A stretch of DNA of 64,000 nucleotides from Quadrisphaera setariae (GCF_008041935.1 NZ_VKAC01000001.1:558001-622000); one strand, 5' to 3'; positions 25,925 through 35,361 are shown, numbered from the stretch's first letter. Notes: generated from the sequence alone by a model not told the origin. Made by a program: numbers and translations.

Positions 25925-28900
25925 TCAGGGCAGGGCGAGCTGGACGACGACGAGAGCGCCCGACCGGACCAGGCTCGCCCTTCCGCGTGGCCCGCCGCGC
26001 ACCACGGGGGCCCGGGCGCCCACCACCTCTGCGTCTCCGGGGGCGAGCGGGTGCAGGAGCAGGCCGGTGCGGTGGCGGCGCAGCGCCGCTGCCAGCCCCC
26101 GGTGAGTGGGCAGCAGGCCGCTCGTGCCCGCCGCCACGACGGCGCACGCGGGCCCGTCGCCGTCGGCGAGGTCGAGGAGGAGGGCCTCCAGCGGGCTGCC
26201 GAGCAGCAGCTCGGCGTCGTCGACGAGCACGAGCGGTGCGGGCGCGGGTCGGGACGGCGGCGCGGCAGCCGCTGCGAGAGCGGCGAGCAGGGCCCGGCCT
26301 GCGGCGGTGTCCGTCCCGGTCACCACGGGGACGCCCCCGGCGGCGGTCGTCGTGCGCGGGGCGCTCGTCGTGCCGGCGGTGATGGGCAGGGGCAGGCGCG
26401 GCTGCACCAGGACGCACGGCCGACCTGCAGCTGCGGCCTGGGCGGCGAGCAGACGCAGCGCGCTGGACCTGCCGGAGCCCGGTGGCCCCACCACCAGGGC
26501 GCCCGAGCCGGCTGCGAGGGGGATCTCCGTGGGAGCGGCCCGCAGGCCACCGAGACCCACGACGGGTGAGGCGGCGCCCGAGGAGGGAGCGGAGGACGGG
26601 GCGAGCGCGCGCAGCTCGGCCAGCGCCAGGTAGCTCGGCAGCGCACCGAGCCGCACCGCGCCGTCGGGGCTGGGCAGCCCCGGGCGAGGTGCCGCTGGGA
26701 CCAGGGCCCCGGGGCGGAGCAGGTCTGGGTCGAGCAGGGCCAGCTGGACCTCCCGCAGCGGCCCCGGGCGCAGGCGCAGCGCCCGCCCCGGCGGCCAGTG
26801 GACCGGCGTCGCCGCCGACGGGACCCCGGCCAGCACCGCGGCCGTGCGGTCCGCGGGCGCCAGCAGCAGCACCTCCCGCACGCTCGCCAGCGCGCGCGAC
26901 GTCAGCGAGGCGGCGTCGCAGGTGAGGAGCACGGGGGCGCCGGCGGTGACGAGACCTGCCAGCAGGTCGGCTGCGGCCTCCGCCTCGTGGCGCTGGCCGG
27001 CGGCGGCGCGCCCGGCCAGCACGCGGTCGGCGGCGTCGACGAGCAGCAGCGGCCGGGGCCCGCACGCACCGTTCCGGCGGCTGCGGGGCACGTCGGTGAG
27101 GTGCTGCAGGACGCGCAGGAGGTGCTCGCCGTCATCGGGGTCGACGGTGCTCGCGACCTGCGGCAGCGCAGCCAGGTCCGCCACCTCGGCCGGGTCGCCC
27201 ACCACGTGGACCTCGCCGGTGCTCGCCGCCGCGACCCAGCGCAGGGCGGCGGTGCGCCCCGAACCCGGACCTCCGCACACCGCCAGCGGCGCGGTGGCGT
27301 CCCAGCGCAGCACCCGCTGGGCGGGCACCTCGGGTTCGTCCAGCAGGCCGAGCGCCGTGCCCGCGGCGTCGGGCTGGTCGTCGTCGGCATCGCCGTCCTG
27401 GGCGTCGTGCGGGTGGCGCCAGGGCAGCAGGTCGGGCAGGGGCGGCAGCCACGGGGAGCTGACCCGGGGCCGCCCGGCCGCGGCTGTCCGCAGCGACGCC
27501 ACGAGCAGCGGCACCTCGTCCACGGCCTCCCCTCCCGGCGGAACCACCTGACCCACCGCCAGCACGCGCACCGGAACGGATGGCGGGCGCACCAGCGACG
27601 CCACCTGGACCGCCTCCAGCCCGCCGCCGCCGCGGCGCACCAGGGCTGCCCCCGGTCGGTCCGGCGGCAGCGCAGCAGCGCCCGGGTCGTCCAGGACGTC
27701 GAGGGAGTCCGGGGCGTCGCGCACCCGCAGGGCGATGCGCAGGTTGGTGTTGGCCCTCGCATCCGGGCTCACCGCTCCCGCCGGGCGCTGCGTGGCCAGC
27801 ACCAGGTGCACCCCCAGCGACCGCCCGACGGTCGCCAGGCGCACCAGGCCCGGCACGAGGTCCGGGACCTCGTCCACCAGCACCCGCACCTCGTCCACCA
27901 CCACGAGCAGCCGCGGCAGCAGCCGTGCGCCGTCGACGCGGCAGCGCAGCAGCTCCGCCCTGTCCGCCACCCCGTGCTCGGCCAGCACCCGCTCGCGGCG
28001 GCGCACCTCGGCGGACAGGGACGTGAGCGCCCGCTGGGCCAGGTGCTCGTCGAGGTCGGTGACGCAGCCCGCCAGGTGCGGCAGGCTCTTCAGCCGCCCC
28101 GCTGTGGCGCCGCCCTTGTAGTCGACCAGCACCACCGACAGCTCCTCCGGCGGCACCGCCACCGCCAGCGCCAGCAGCCACGCCACGAGCAGCGAGCTCT
28201 TGCCCGCCCCCGTGGTGCCCGCGACCAGCGCGTGCGGGCCGTCGCGGTCGAGGTCGAGCACCCACGGACCCCCACTGGCGCGCACGCCGACGGCCACCGC
28301 GAGGTCCCGCCCCCGCGGCCCGTCCCACCCCCGCGCCACCGCTCGCGGGTCCAGGGCGTCCAGGCCTGCCGCCCCCTCCAGGACCTCGGTCAGCGGAGGT
28401 GACGCCGGCGCGACCTGCCCCTCGGCGCTCGCGGCGGGACGCAGCGGTGCCAGTGCCCGGGCGAGGCGCTCCGCCCGCTCCTGCGTGAGGAGGTCGGTGA
28501 CGAGGGCCGTCGTCGTACCCGCGGTCGACCAGGTGGCGGCGCCGCCGCTGTCCACCAGCAGGACGGCGTCCGGCGCACCCGCACTGCGCCCGCCCTCACC
28601 ACCGGGCAGGACGACGACGGTGGTGCCCGCCCCCGTGGACGTCCACGAGCCGTCCAGGCAGTCCTGGCCGTCGCCCACGGCCACGCGGGCGACGGCGCCA
28701 CCGCGGTCGTGGCCGCCCTGGCCGTCCCGACCTCCAGCGGTGGTCCCGGCGCCCGGCGGCAGGACGTGGGGGAGCCAGCGCGCCCAGCGCCACGGCCCCG
28801 GGACCGCGGGCAGGACCAGCTCGAGGCGGTCGGGGCCGTGCAGCACCGCCAGCTGGCAGACGAGGGCACGCGCCGCGGCGTGCGCGGCCTCGGCGTCGCC

Positions 28901-30121
28901 GCGCACCTCCACGCGCCGCAGTCCGCCGAGGTCGACCACCAGGGGACCCGCCTCGTGCTCGATCGGGCTCGGCGCGCCACCACCGTCGTCGTCCTCGGCA
29001 ACGTCGCGCACCACCACACCGCTCGGCACCCGAGCCGTGCCCAGCCGGACCCTCAGGGCGCCGCCGGCGGAGCGCGGCTCCGCGGGACGGGACCACAGCA
29101 GCGGGTCCCGTGCCTCCACCAGGGCGAGCAGGGCGCCTGCAGCGGGGTGCAGCAGCTCCAGCGCGGAGCGCTCGCGGACCAGGGCCCGTTCGGCGCGTGC
29201 GTGGTGCCGGCGCACCGCATCGCGGTGGTCGGCCAGGGCGCGCACGTGGTCGCGGCGGCGGCGCCGCCGGTCTCCGGCGGCCGTCACGAGGGCCACCAGG
29301 GGGCCGGTGGTCGCCAGGAGCAGCGCCACCGGCGACCACAGGAGCGCCAGCGGCACCGCGACGAGGGCGGGGGCGAGCACCGCCGCCCAGGCCACCGGGG
29401 TCCCAGCTCTGGGCTGCGGTGGCTCAGGGAGCACCACCTCCACAGTATCCGGCGCCTCCTCGGCCGCAGGGACCTCGGAGGCGCCGAGCACGAGACGTCC
29501 GTGGCCGTCGGGTGTCGCGGGAGGGGGCGGCGGCAGCCCTGGGCCGGGAGCGGCCACCACCTGGAGCACGCCCGCGCCCACCTGCAGGAGCGCCCCCGGT
29601 GCCAGGACGGTCCACGCCTCGCCCAGGAGACGTCCGTCCAGGCGGGTGCCGTTGGCCGAGCCGGCGTCCCGCACGCGGGTGCCCGCCGGCGTGCGGTCGA
29701 GCTCGACGTGGCGCCGTGAGGCGGTCGGGTCGGTCAGGGCCACGAGCCCACCCGCGTCACGGCCGACCCAGGACCTGCCGAGCGGAACCCGGGCGCTGGA
29801 ACCGGCGTCGGGCCCTGAGAGCACGCGCAGCGCGCCCCCGGGGGACGGCGCAGCAGCGGCGCTCTCGTCGTCGTCGCCCAGCACCAGTCGCGCCCCCCGC
29901 ACCAGCGGTGGCGCCCCCAGCGGTGCGTCGTCCGCCACGCACGCCCCGCCGACCAGCACGCGAGCCGCTCCCAGTCCGCCGAGCCCCGCCGCAGCGGCCA
30001 GCTGGGGCAGCACCTCGCGCAGCGGCGTGCCGGCGGGGGCTTCCACGACGACGTCGGCGCCGGGGCCGCAGCACCCGGCGCCACCGGCGGTCAGCTCCAG
30101 GCGCACCCGTCGACCCTGCAC
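25925..30121 (-). CDS. FHA-domain FtsK/SpoIIIE ATPase, EssC-like (orphan)
   Basis: 1,398 residues. The N-terminal 90 residues are ubiquitin-like or FHA-like. An FHA domain follows at about 115-175 (VGRDAGG, then DPTASRRHVELDRTPAGTRV and DAGSANGTRLDGR). Two transmembrane helices lie at about 240-290, then three P-loop domains: GTTGAGKSS near 637 (with VVLVDYKGGATAGRLKSLPH), GGPGSGRTA near 950 and GPPGSGRSS near 1214. The layout is that of EssC/EccC, the motor of type VII secretion. Only the first site keeps the GKS lysine; the other two have Arg. No WXG100, EccB, EccD or EccE gene is in the window. It is divergent from the Tad operon. GTG start. Confidence 0.85.
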   Translation of the reverse strand: MQGRRVRLELTAGGAGCCGPGADVVVEAPAGTPLREVLPQLAAAAGLGGLGAARVLVGGACVADDAPLGAPPLVRGARLVLGDDDESAAAAPSPGGALRVLSGPDAGSSARVPLGRSWVGRDAGGLVALTDPTASRRHVELDRTPAGTRVRDAGSANGTRLDGRLLGEAWTVLAPGALLQVGAGVLQVVAAPGPGLPPPPPATPDGHGRLVLGASEVPAAEEAPDTVEVVLPEPPQPRAGTPVAWAAVLAPALVAVPLALLWSPVALLLATTGPLVALVTAAGDRRRRRRDHVRALADHRDAVRRHHARAERALVRERSALELLHPAAGALLALVEARDPLLWSRPAEPRSAGGALRVRLGTARVPSGVVVRDVAEDDDGGGAPSPIEHEAGPLVVDLGGLRRVEVRGDAEAAHAAARALVCQLAVLHGPDRLELVLPAVPGPWRWARWLPHVLPPGAGTTAGGRDGQGGHDRGGAVARVAVGDGQDCLDGSWTSTGAGTTVVVLPGGEGGRSAGAPDAVLLVDSGGAATWSTAGTTTALVTDLLTQERAERLARALAPLRPAASAEGQVAPASPPLTEVLEGAAGLDALDPRAVARGWDGPRGRDLAVAVGVRASGGPWVLDLDRDGPHALVAGTTGAGKSSLLVAWLLALAVAVPPEELSVVLVDYKGGATAGRLKSLPHLAGCVTDLDEHLAQRALTSLSAEVRRRERVLAEHGVADRAELLRCRVDGARLLPRLLVVVDEVRVLVDEVPDLVPGLVRLATVGRSLGVHLVLATQRPAGAVSPDARANTNLRIALRVRDAPDSLDVLDDPGAAALPPDRPGAALVRRGGGGLEAVQVASLVRPPSVPVRVLAVGQVVPPGGEAVDEVPLLVASLRTAAAGRPRVSSPWLPPLPDLLPWRHPHDAQDGDADDDQPDAAGTALGLLDEPEVPAQRVLRWDATAPLAVCGGPGSGRTAALRWVAAASTGEVHVVGDPAEVADLAALPQVASTVDPDDGEHLLRVLQHLTDVPRSRRNGACGPRPLLLVDAADRVLAGRAAAGQRHEAEAAADLLAGLVTAGAPVLLTCDAASLTSRALASVREVLLLAPADRTAAVLAGVPSAATPVHWPPGRALRLRPGPLREVQLALLDPDLLRPGALVPAAPRPGLPSPDGAVRLGALPSYLALAELRALAPSSAPSSGAASPVVGLGGLRAAPTEIPLAAGSGALVVGPPGSGRSSALRLLAAQAAAAGRPCVLVQPRLPLPITAGTTSAPRTTTAAGGVPVVTGTDTAAGRALLAALAAAAAPPSRPAPAPLVLVDDAELLLGSPLEALLLDLADGDGPACAVVAAGTSGLLPTHRGLAAALRRHRTGLLLHPLAPGDAEVVGARAPVVRGGPRGRASLVRSGALVVVQLALP

Positions 30122-30491
30122 CGTCGGGAGCTGGTCGCGCTGGGCGCTGCCCGCGGCCTGTGGACGACCGGTCCGCTACGCCGCTGACGTCCCGTTTCGT
30201 GGCGCAGTGTCACGGTTGCGTCCGATCCACCCCGATGTGCGGGGTCGCCGTGATCACGGTGAGTGATCACCCGTCGTCTCTCGGTCGGGGGACGCCCGGC
30301 TCGGGCGTGACCCGTCACCCGCACGCCTGCGGTCGTCGCGCCGACCTGCCTAGCGTCCGCTGCACGCCGTCCTGGGAGCCGCGCGCCGCCGGGGACGGCG
30401 TCGCGCTGCATGGGGCTGCGTCGCTCCGCGACGCAGCGCCAGGCGGACCAGCCGACGGGTCAGCACGACGAGCAGCAGGAGGAGGACGGAC
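30122..30491. promoter_or_regulatory. 370-bp divergent promoter region, EssC-like gene/Tad operon, with paired GTGATCAC palindromes
   Basis: No gene seen. CGTGATCACG (30249-30258) and GTGATCAC (30263-30270, followed by CCG) lie 13 bases apart centre to centre. The core is the same as in the palindrome at 17449-17462 before the first Tad locus. Two copies in close phase suggest a cooperative dimeric regulator. The region near 30475-30490 carries AGGAGGAGGACGG, the ribosome-binding site of tadA. Confidence 0.5.
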
Positions 30492-31730
30492 GTGGAAGCC
30501 ACCGCGATCGTCGAGGACGAGGTCCGCGAGCTGGTGCGCCGCCGCGCCCTCGACCCCGCAGCTGACGCCGAGGTGGTGCGCCGCCTCGTCGAGGAGGTCG
30601 TCGCCGACTACGACGAGCGGTCCCTGCTGGGCGTCCTGCCCGGCCTCGTCGACCGCAGCGGCACCGTCCGCGCCGTCGTCGACGCCGTGGCCGGCCTCGG
30701 CCCGCTGCAGGTCCACCTCGACGACCCCGAGGTCGAGGAGATCTGGATCAACGAGCCCGGCAAGGTCTTCGTCGCCCGCGGCGGCCGCTCCGAGCTCACC
30801 ACCACCATCCTCACCGAGGCCGCCGTCCACGACCTCGTCGAGCGGATGCTGCGCACCACCGGCCGCCGCCTCGACCTCAGCTCGCCGTTCGTCGACGCCG
30901 CCCTGCCGTCCGGCGCGCGCCTGCACGTGGCCATCCCCGACGTCACCCGCCGCCACTGGGCGGTGAACATCCGCAAGTTCGTGGTGAAGGCCTCCCGCAC
31001 CGAGCACCTCGTGCAGCTGGGCACCCTGACGGCGAGCTGCGCGGCCTTCCTCGACGCCGCCGTCGCGTCGGGCCTCAACGTGCTGGTCGCCGGCGGCACG
31101 CAGGCCGGCAAGACGACGATGCTCAACTGCCTGTCGGGTGCCATCCCCTCCCGCGAGCGCGTCATCACGGTCGAGGAGGTCTTCGAGCTGGCCTTCCACG
31201 GCCGGGACGTGGTCGGCCTGCAGTGCCGCCAGCCCAGCCTGGAGGGCACCGGGGAGATCACGCTGCGCCGCCTGGTGAAGGAGGCGCTGCGGATGCGCCC
31301 GGACCGCCTGGTGGTGGGGGAGGTGCGCCAGGCGGAGAGCCTGGACCTGCTCATCGCGCTGAACAGCGGTCTTCCCGGCATGGCCACCGTGCACGCCAAC
31401 AGCGCCCGCGAGGCCGTCACCAAGCTGTGCACGCTGCCCCTGCTGGCGGGCCCGAACGTCACGGCGGACTTCGTCGTCCCGACGGTGGCCTCCGCGGTGG
31501 ACCTCGTGGTGCACGTGGCGCTGGAGGCCGACGGCCGCCGCCGCGTCCGCGAGGTGCTGGCGGTGCCCGGCCGCGTCGAGGGCGGTGTCATCGAGACGGG
31601 CACGGTCTTCGGCACCGTGCTCGACGGCGGCAGCCCGCGTCTGGTGCGGGGCACCGGGAGCGCACCGCACGAGGAGCGCTTCGCCCGCGCCGGCTTCGAC
31701 CTGACCGCCCTGCTGCGCCCGGAGGCCTGA
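30492..31730 (+). CDS. tadA: Tad pilus secretion ATPase TadA/CpaF
   Basis: 412 residues; hexameric type II/IV secretion ATPase that powers Tad (Flp) pilus assembly. An N-terminal helical domain with VVADYDERSLLGVL, then PEVEEIWINEPGKVFVARGG, Walker A VAGGTQAGKTTMLN at about 198-211, an Asp-box/Walker B region (RMRPDRLVVGEVRQAESLDL) and the His box GMATVHANSAREAV. The GTG start has an ideal AGGAGGAGGA site. It opens a gene string in which each next gene starts at or inside the previous stop. Confidence 0.94.
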   Translation: MEATAIVEDEVRELVRRRALDPAADAEVVRRLVEEVVADYDERSLLGVLPGLVDRSGTVRAVVDAVAGLGPLQVHLDDPEVEEIWINEPGKVFVARGGRSELTTTILTEAAVHDLVERMLRTTGRRLDLSSPFVDAALPSGARLHVAIPDVTRRHWAVNIRKFVVKASRTEHLVQLGTLTASCAAFLDAAVASGLNVLVAGGTQAGKTTMLNCLSGAIPSRERVITVEEVFELAFHGRDVVGLQCRQPSLEGTGEITLRRLVKEALRMRPDRLVVGEVRQAESLDLLIALNSGLPGMATVHANSAREAVTKLCTLPLLAGPNVTADFVVPTVASAVDLVVHVALEADGRRRVREVLAVPGRVEGGVIETGTVFGTVLDGGSPRLVRGTGSAPHEERFARAGFDLTALLRPEA

Positions 31731-32597
31731 GTGGGCGCGCTGACCGGGCTCCTGCTGGGGGCTGGCCTCTTCTGCCTCTGGTGGGCCTGCTGGGTGGACG
31801 CCCAGGACGACGACGCGACCGGGGACCGTCCCGGGCTGCGCGACCGCGCCGAGGACCTCCTGGGCAGCGCCGGCCTGACGGGACTGCCGCCGGCGGCGCT
31901 GCCCACGGCCTGCGCCGCGACCGCGCTGGCCGTGGCGGTGGCGGCCCTGCTGGTGTCCGGCTCCGCGGTGCTGGCGCTGCTGCTCGGCGCCGGCGCCTCC
32001 TGGGGGCCGGTGGCCCTCCTGCGCGCCCGTGCGCGCAGCCGCGCCGCCGCCGTGCGGGAGCTGTGGCCCGACGCCGTCGACCACCTGGCCTCCGGCGTGC
32101 GCGCAGGGCTGTCCCTGCCCGAGGCCCTCGCCGCGCTCGCGGTGCACGGCCCGGAACCGCTGCGCCCCGCGTTCGCCGACTTCGCCGACGACCACCGCGC
32201 CACCGGCCGCTTCCTGCCCGCCCTGGACCGGCTCAAGGAGGCGCTGGCCGACCCGGTGGCCGACCGCGTGGTCGAGGCGCTGCGCCTGACCCGCGAGGTC
32301 GGCGGCAGCGACCTGGGCCGGGTGCTGCGCTCGCTGTCCGCGTTCCTGCGCGACGACGCCCGCACCCGCGGGGAGCTGCTGGCCCGGCAGAGCTGGACCG
32401 TGGCCACCGCGCGCCTCGCCGTCGCCGCACCGTGGGTGGTCCTGCTCCTGCTGTGCACCCGGCCCGGGACGGTGGACGCGTTCCGCGAGCCCGCGGGCGC
32501 GCTGGTCATCGGCGCGGGGGCGGCGTGCTGCGTCCTCGCCTACGTGGTCATGCGTCGCGTCGGGCGGCTGCCCGAGGACGAGCGGGTGCTCCGGTGA
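31731..32597 (+). CDS. tadB: Tad inner-membrane platform protein TadB
   Basis: 288 residues. N-terminal helix (residues 4-22), a pair of helices at about 63-95, a T2SSF domain (VDHLASGVRAGLSLPEALAA, then LRLTREVGGSDLGRVLRSLS) and C-terminal helices at about 225-275. With TadC it forms the membrane base on which TadA acts. The GTG start is the base after the tadA stop (TGAGTG). Confidence 0.92.
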   Translation: MGALTGLLLGAGLFCLWWACWVDAQDDDATGDRPGLRDRAEDLLGSAGLTGLPPAALPTACAATALAVAVAALLVSGSAVLALLLGAGASWGPVALLRARARSRAAAVRELWPDAVDHLASGVRAGLSLPEALAALAVHGPEPLRPAFADFADDHRATGRFLPALDRLKEALADPVADRVVEALRLTREVGGSDLGRVLRSLSAFLRDDARTRGELLARQSWTVATARLAVAAPWVVLLLLCTRPGTVDAFREPAGALVIGAGAACCVLAYVVMRRVGRLPEDERVLR

Positions 32598-33562
32598 GCG
32601 CGGTGCTGGGTCCTCTGGTGGGTCCGCAGCTGAGCCCCCTGGGGGCCGGGCTGGGCCTGCTGGCGGGTGCGGGGCTGTGGCTGGTGCTGCTGGGCGTGCC
32701 GGCGTGGGCGCGGCCCTCCCTGGACGCCCGCCTGGCCCCGCACCTGGCGGACCGGCCGCGCGGGTCGCGGCTGCTCGCACCCGGCCGGGCGCCTGCAGGG
32801 GTGCTGGCGCGCCTGCTCGGCACCGCGCCCGGCGGTCTGCTCGCCCCGCTGGCCCGCGCGGCCGCGCGGCGCTCCCCGAGCACCGCCGCCGTCTCGCGGC
32901 GCCTGCTGCAGGCCGGCAGCGCCACCACGGTGGAGCACTACCGCGCCGAGCAGGTGGTGTGGGGAGCCCTGGGCGGCGCGGCGGGGCTGCTGCTCGCGCT
33001 CGGCGTGGTCGCCCGGGGCGGTCCGCTGCTCGCCGCGGTGCTCCTGGTGCCCACCGGTGTGCTCGGCGGGGTGCTGGGCCGGGACCAGGCGCTCGGACGC
33101 GCGGTGCGCCGCCGCGAGGAGCGCCTCCTGGCCGAGCTCCCCACCGTCGCGGAGCTGCTCGCGCTCGCCGTCGGCGCCGGTGAGGGCGCCGTCGGTGCGC
33201 TCCACAGGGTCGCTCGCACCTGCCGCGGGGAGCTGTCGGCGGAGCTGGGCGCCACCCTCGCCGACGCCCGCTCGGGCACCCCGCTGGTGGCGGCGCTGGC
33301 GCGGATGGGGGAGCGCACCTCCGCGGAGCCGCTCACCCGCTTCGTGGACGGCATCGCCGTGGCCGTGGAGCGCGGCTCGCCGCTGGCCGACGTCCTCGCC
33401 GCGCAGGCCCAGGACGTGCGCCAGCTCGCCCGTCGCCGGCTCGTGGAGGCCGGAGGCCGCAAGGAGCTGGCCATGATCGTCCCGGTGGTGTTCCTCGTGC
33501 TCCCGGTGACCGTCGTCTTCGCCGTCTACCCCGGTCTGGCCGTCCTGAGGATGTCGCCCTGA
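32594..33562 (+). CDS. tadC: Tad inner-membrane platform protein TadC
   Basis: 322 residues. Hydrophobic helices near residues 15-38, 120-155 and 295-318 and a T2SSF domain (ELLALAVGAGEGAVGALHRV, then RFVDGIAVAVERGSPLADVL). It ends MIVPVVFLVLPVTVVFAVYP, the usual last membrane helix. The GTG start overlaps the tadB stop by four bases. Confidence 0.92.
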   Translation: MSAVLGPLVGPQLSPLGAGLGLLAGAGLWLVLLGVPAWARPSLDARLAPHLADRPRGSRLLAPGRAPAGVLARLLGTAPGGLLAPLARAAARRSPSTAAVSRRLLQAGSATTVEHYRAEQVVWGALGGAAGLLLALGVVARGGPLLAAVLLVPTGVLGGVLGRDQALGRAVRRREERLLAELPTVAELLALAVGAGEGAVGALHRVARTCRGELSAELGATLADARSGTPLVAALARMGERTSAEPLTRFVDGIAVAVERGSPLADVLAAQAQDVRQLARRRLVEAGGRKELAMIVPVVFLVLPVTVVFAVYPGLAVLRMSP

Positions 33563-33629
33563 CCCGGCCCTGACCTCGACCCGCCCCGCTCACCCCCTCG
33601 AGAACCCGCAGAGAACCACGGAGGACCCG

Positions 33630-33851
33630 ATGTCCCGCCTCACCGCCCTGCTCCTGACCGCCCTCACCGCCGCCTCGGCCACCTCCGCGACCGCTCTGGC
33701 GCGGCCCGCCGACCGCGAGCGCGGTGACGTGCCCGGCTGGGTGCTCGTCACCGTCATGACGGCCGGCATCGTCGTCGGGCTCGCGGCGGTGGCCCAGCCG
33801 ATGCTCGTCCAGATGTTCCAGAGCGCCATCTCCGCCGTGACGGTCAAGTGA
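33630..33851 (+). CDS. Flp-type pilin-like small membrane protein
   Basis: 73 residues. A hydrophobic N-terminal segment (LTALLLTALTAASATSATAL), then DRERGDVPGWVLVTVMTAGI leading into a second hydrophobic helix (about 40-68). Its position, size and the GDVPGW...MTAG block match the pilin-like gene of actinobacterial Tad operons; the exact processing site is unclear. No prepilin peptidase (TadV) is in the window. The ATG has GGAGG seven bases upstream, the only new strong ribosome-binding site inside the operon, as expected for a highly made pilin. Confidence 0.75.
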   Translation: MSRLTALLLTALTAASATSATALARPADRERGDVPGWVLVTVMTAGIVVGLAAVAQPMLVQMFQSAISAVTVK

Positions 33852-34288
33852 GGCGGCCTCCGGCCGCCGGTCCTCCCCGCGCCCAGAACCCCTCCGGGAA
33901 CTGCTCCGAGGCGCCTCGCGGCGACGCGGGCGCCGCCGTCGCCGAGTCCGTCATGGTGATGGCGCTCGTCTCGGTCCTCTTCGCCGGTCTGCTCCAGCTG
34001 GGTCTCGCGCTCCACCTGCGCGGGACGCTGGTCGACTGCGTCGGCGAGGGCGCCCGCTTCGGGGCCCTGGCCGACCGGACGCCCGCCGACGGCGCCGAGC
34101 GCGCCCGCGAGCTGGTCCGCGCCTCGCTGCCGGCGAGCTACGCCGACACCGTCACTGCTGCCGAGGTCCACCGCGGCGGCCTCGACGTGGTGGAGGTCAC
34201 CGCCACCGTCCCGCTGCCGCTGGTCGGCTGGTTCGGCGGCGGCACCATGACGGTGCGCGGGCACGGGCTCGTGGAGGTGCTCCCGTGA
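33848..34288 (+). CDS. tadE: TadE-like pseudopilin
   Basis: 146 residues. A 35-residue basic leader, then AAVAESVMVMALVSVLFAGL, the Glu-containing hydrophobic stretch of TadE-like pseudopilins, and a small extracytoplasmic domain ending TMTVRGHGLVEVLP. TadE-like minor pilins prime or regulate Flp fibre assembly. The GTG start overlaps the pilin stop (GTGA). Confidence 0.85.
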   Translation: MRRPPAAGPPRAQNPSGNCSEAPRGDAGAAVAESVMVMALVSVLFAGLLQLGLALHLRGTLVDCVGEGARFGALADRTPADGAERARELVRASLPASYADTVTAAEVHRGGLDVVEVTATVPLPLVGWFGGGTMTVRGHGLVEVLP

Positions 34289-34788
34289 GGCGGCTCCGGG
34301 CCGGCCTGCGCCGTGCTGCTCCGCGCTGTGCCCGCGGTGACGGCGGCAGCGCCTCGGTGGAGTTCATCGCGCTGGCGCTGCTCCTGCTCGTGCCCGTCGC
34401 CTACCTCGTCATGACCCTCGCCAGGGTGCAGGCCGGCGCGTACGCCGCCTCCGCGGGTGCCCGCTCCGCCGCTCGGGCCTACGTGACCGCGGCCCAGGCC
34501 GCCGAGGCGCCCGGGCGGGCGGAGGCCGCGCTGGCCCTGGCGCTCACCGACCAGGGCTTCACCCCCGCCGACGCCACCGCGGCCACCTCCTGCGAGGCCA
34601 CCGGCTGCTTCGCGCCCGACGCCGCCGTCGTCGTGACGGTCCGGGTGGACGTCCCGCTGCCGTTCGTCCCGCCGCTCCTGCGCGCCGCCGTACCCGCTCG
34701 GGTGCCCGTGGAGGCCACCGGCACCGCGGTGGTCGACAGGTTCGCGGCCCTGCCCGCGACGAGGACGACGACGGGCGCGGGCCGGTGA
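34285..34788 (+). CDS. TadE/TadF-like pseudopilin
   Basis: 167 residues. The hydrophobic segment GGSASVEFIALALLLLVPVA has the conserved Glu at the fifth position of the TadE motif. An extracytoplasmic domain with two Cys (TSCEATGCF) that could form a disulfide follows. It overlaps tadE upstream and the next gene downstream by four bases each. Confidence 0.83.
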   Translation: MRRLRAGLRRAAPRCARGDGGSASVEFIALALLLLVPVAYLVMTLARVQAGAYAASAGARSAARAYVTAAQAAEAPGRAEAALALALTDQGFTPADATAATSCEATGCFAPDAAVVVTVRVDVPLPFVPPLLRAAVPARVPVEATGTAVVDRFAALPATRTTTGAGR

Positions 34789-35270
34789 GGCCGGTGCGGC
34801 GCGCCCGGCGGGCTGCCGCCGCGGTGGGGGACGACGGCTCGGTGACGCCGCTCGTCGTGGCCGACGCTCTCGTCGTCGTCGCCCTCGTGCTCGTCGGAGC
34901 CGCGGCCACCGAGCTGCACCTCGCCCGCACCCACCTGCTGTCCGTGGCCGACTCCGCCGCGCTCGACGCCGCGGACGCCCTCGACGAGGCCGCCTACTAC
35001 CGCGACGGCGTGGTGCCCGGCCAGGGCGTGCCCCTCGACGACGCCGGCGTGCGGCGCAGCGCCGCGGACCTGCTGGCTCGCACGCCCCACCCGGCAGACC
35101 TCCTCGGACTGGCCGTGGTCGCCCCGACCGGCACCCCCGACGGCCTGACCGCCGAGGTGACCCTCGCCGCCAGCGTCAGGCCGGCGCTGCTGCCGGCGTG
35201 GGTCGGTGACGGAGTCACCGTGCCGCTGGAGGTGACCTCCCGCGCCCGCCAGGGCCTGGTCCTGCCCTGA
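34785..35270 (+). CDS. TadG-like/Rv3660c-cluster type membrane protein
   Basis: 161 residues. A basic leader, then DDGSVTPLVVADALVVVALV, one membrane helix, and HLLSVADSAALDAADALDEA, a pattern of TadG-like (putative Flp pilus assembly) proteins that carry an ADSAALAAA block. It is shorter than proteobacterial TadG and has no von Willebrand domain. Last gene of the Tad operon, followed by a terminator. Confidence 0.8.
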   Translation: MRPVRRARRAAAAVGDDGSVTPLVVADALVVVALVLVGAAATELHLARTHLLSVADSAALDAADALDEAAYYRDGVVPGQGVPLDDAGVRRSAADLLARTPHPADLLGLAVVAPTGTPDGLTAEVTLAASVRPALLPAWVGDGVTVPLEVTSRARQGLVLP

Positions 35271-35306
35271 CCTGGCACGTCCCTGGGAAGCCCCCTGGGA
35301 CGACGG

Positions 35307-35337
35307 AGCGCCCGCCCCCACGCGGGGAGCGGGCGCT
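35307..35337. terminator. terminator of the Tad operon
   Basis: AGCGCCCGC and GCGGGCGCT form a 9-bp stem with an inner CCCC/GGGG stem, 37 bases after the last Tad gene and just before the convergent lsr2 stop, so it can serve both. Confidence 0.75.
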
Positions 35338-35361
35338 GGCGCCGGTCGGCGAGCCGGCTGG

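Noticed and set aside
25925-30121. Complete type VII (ESX) secretion locus
   Set aside because: Only the EssC-like ATPase is present; no WXG100, EccB, EccD, EccE or mycosin gene was found in the window.
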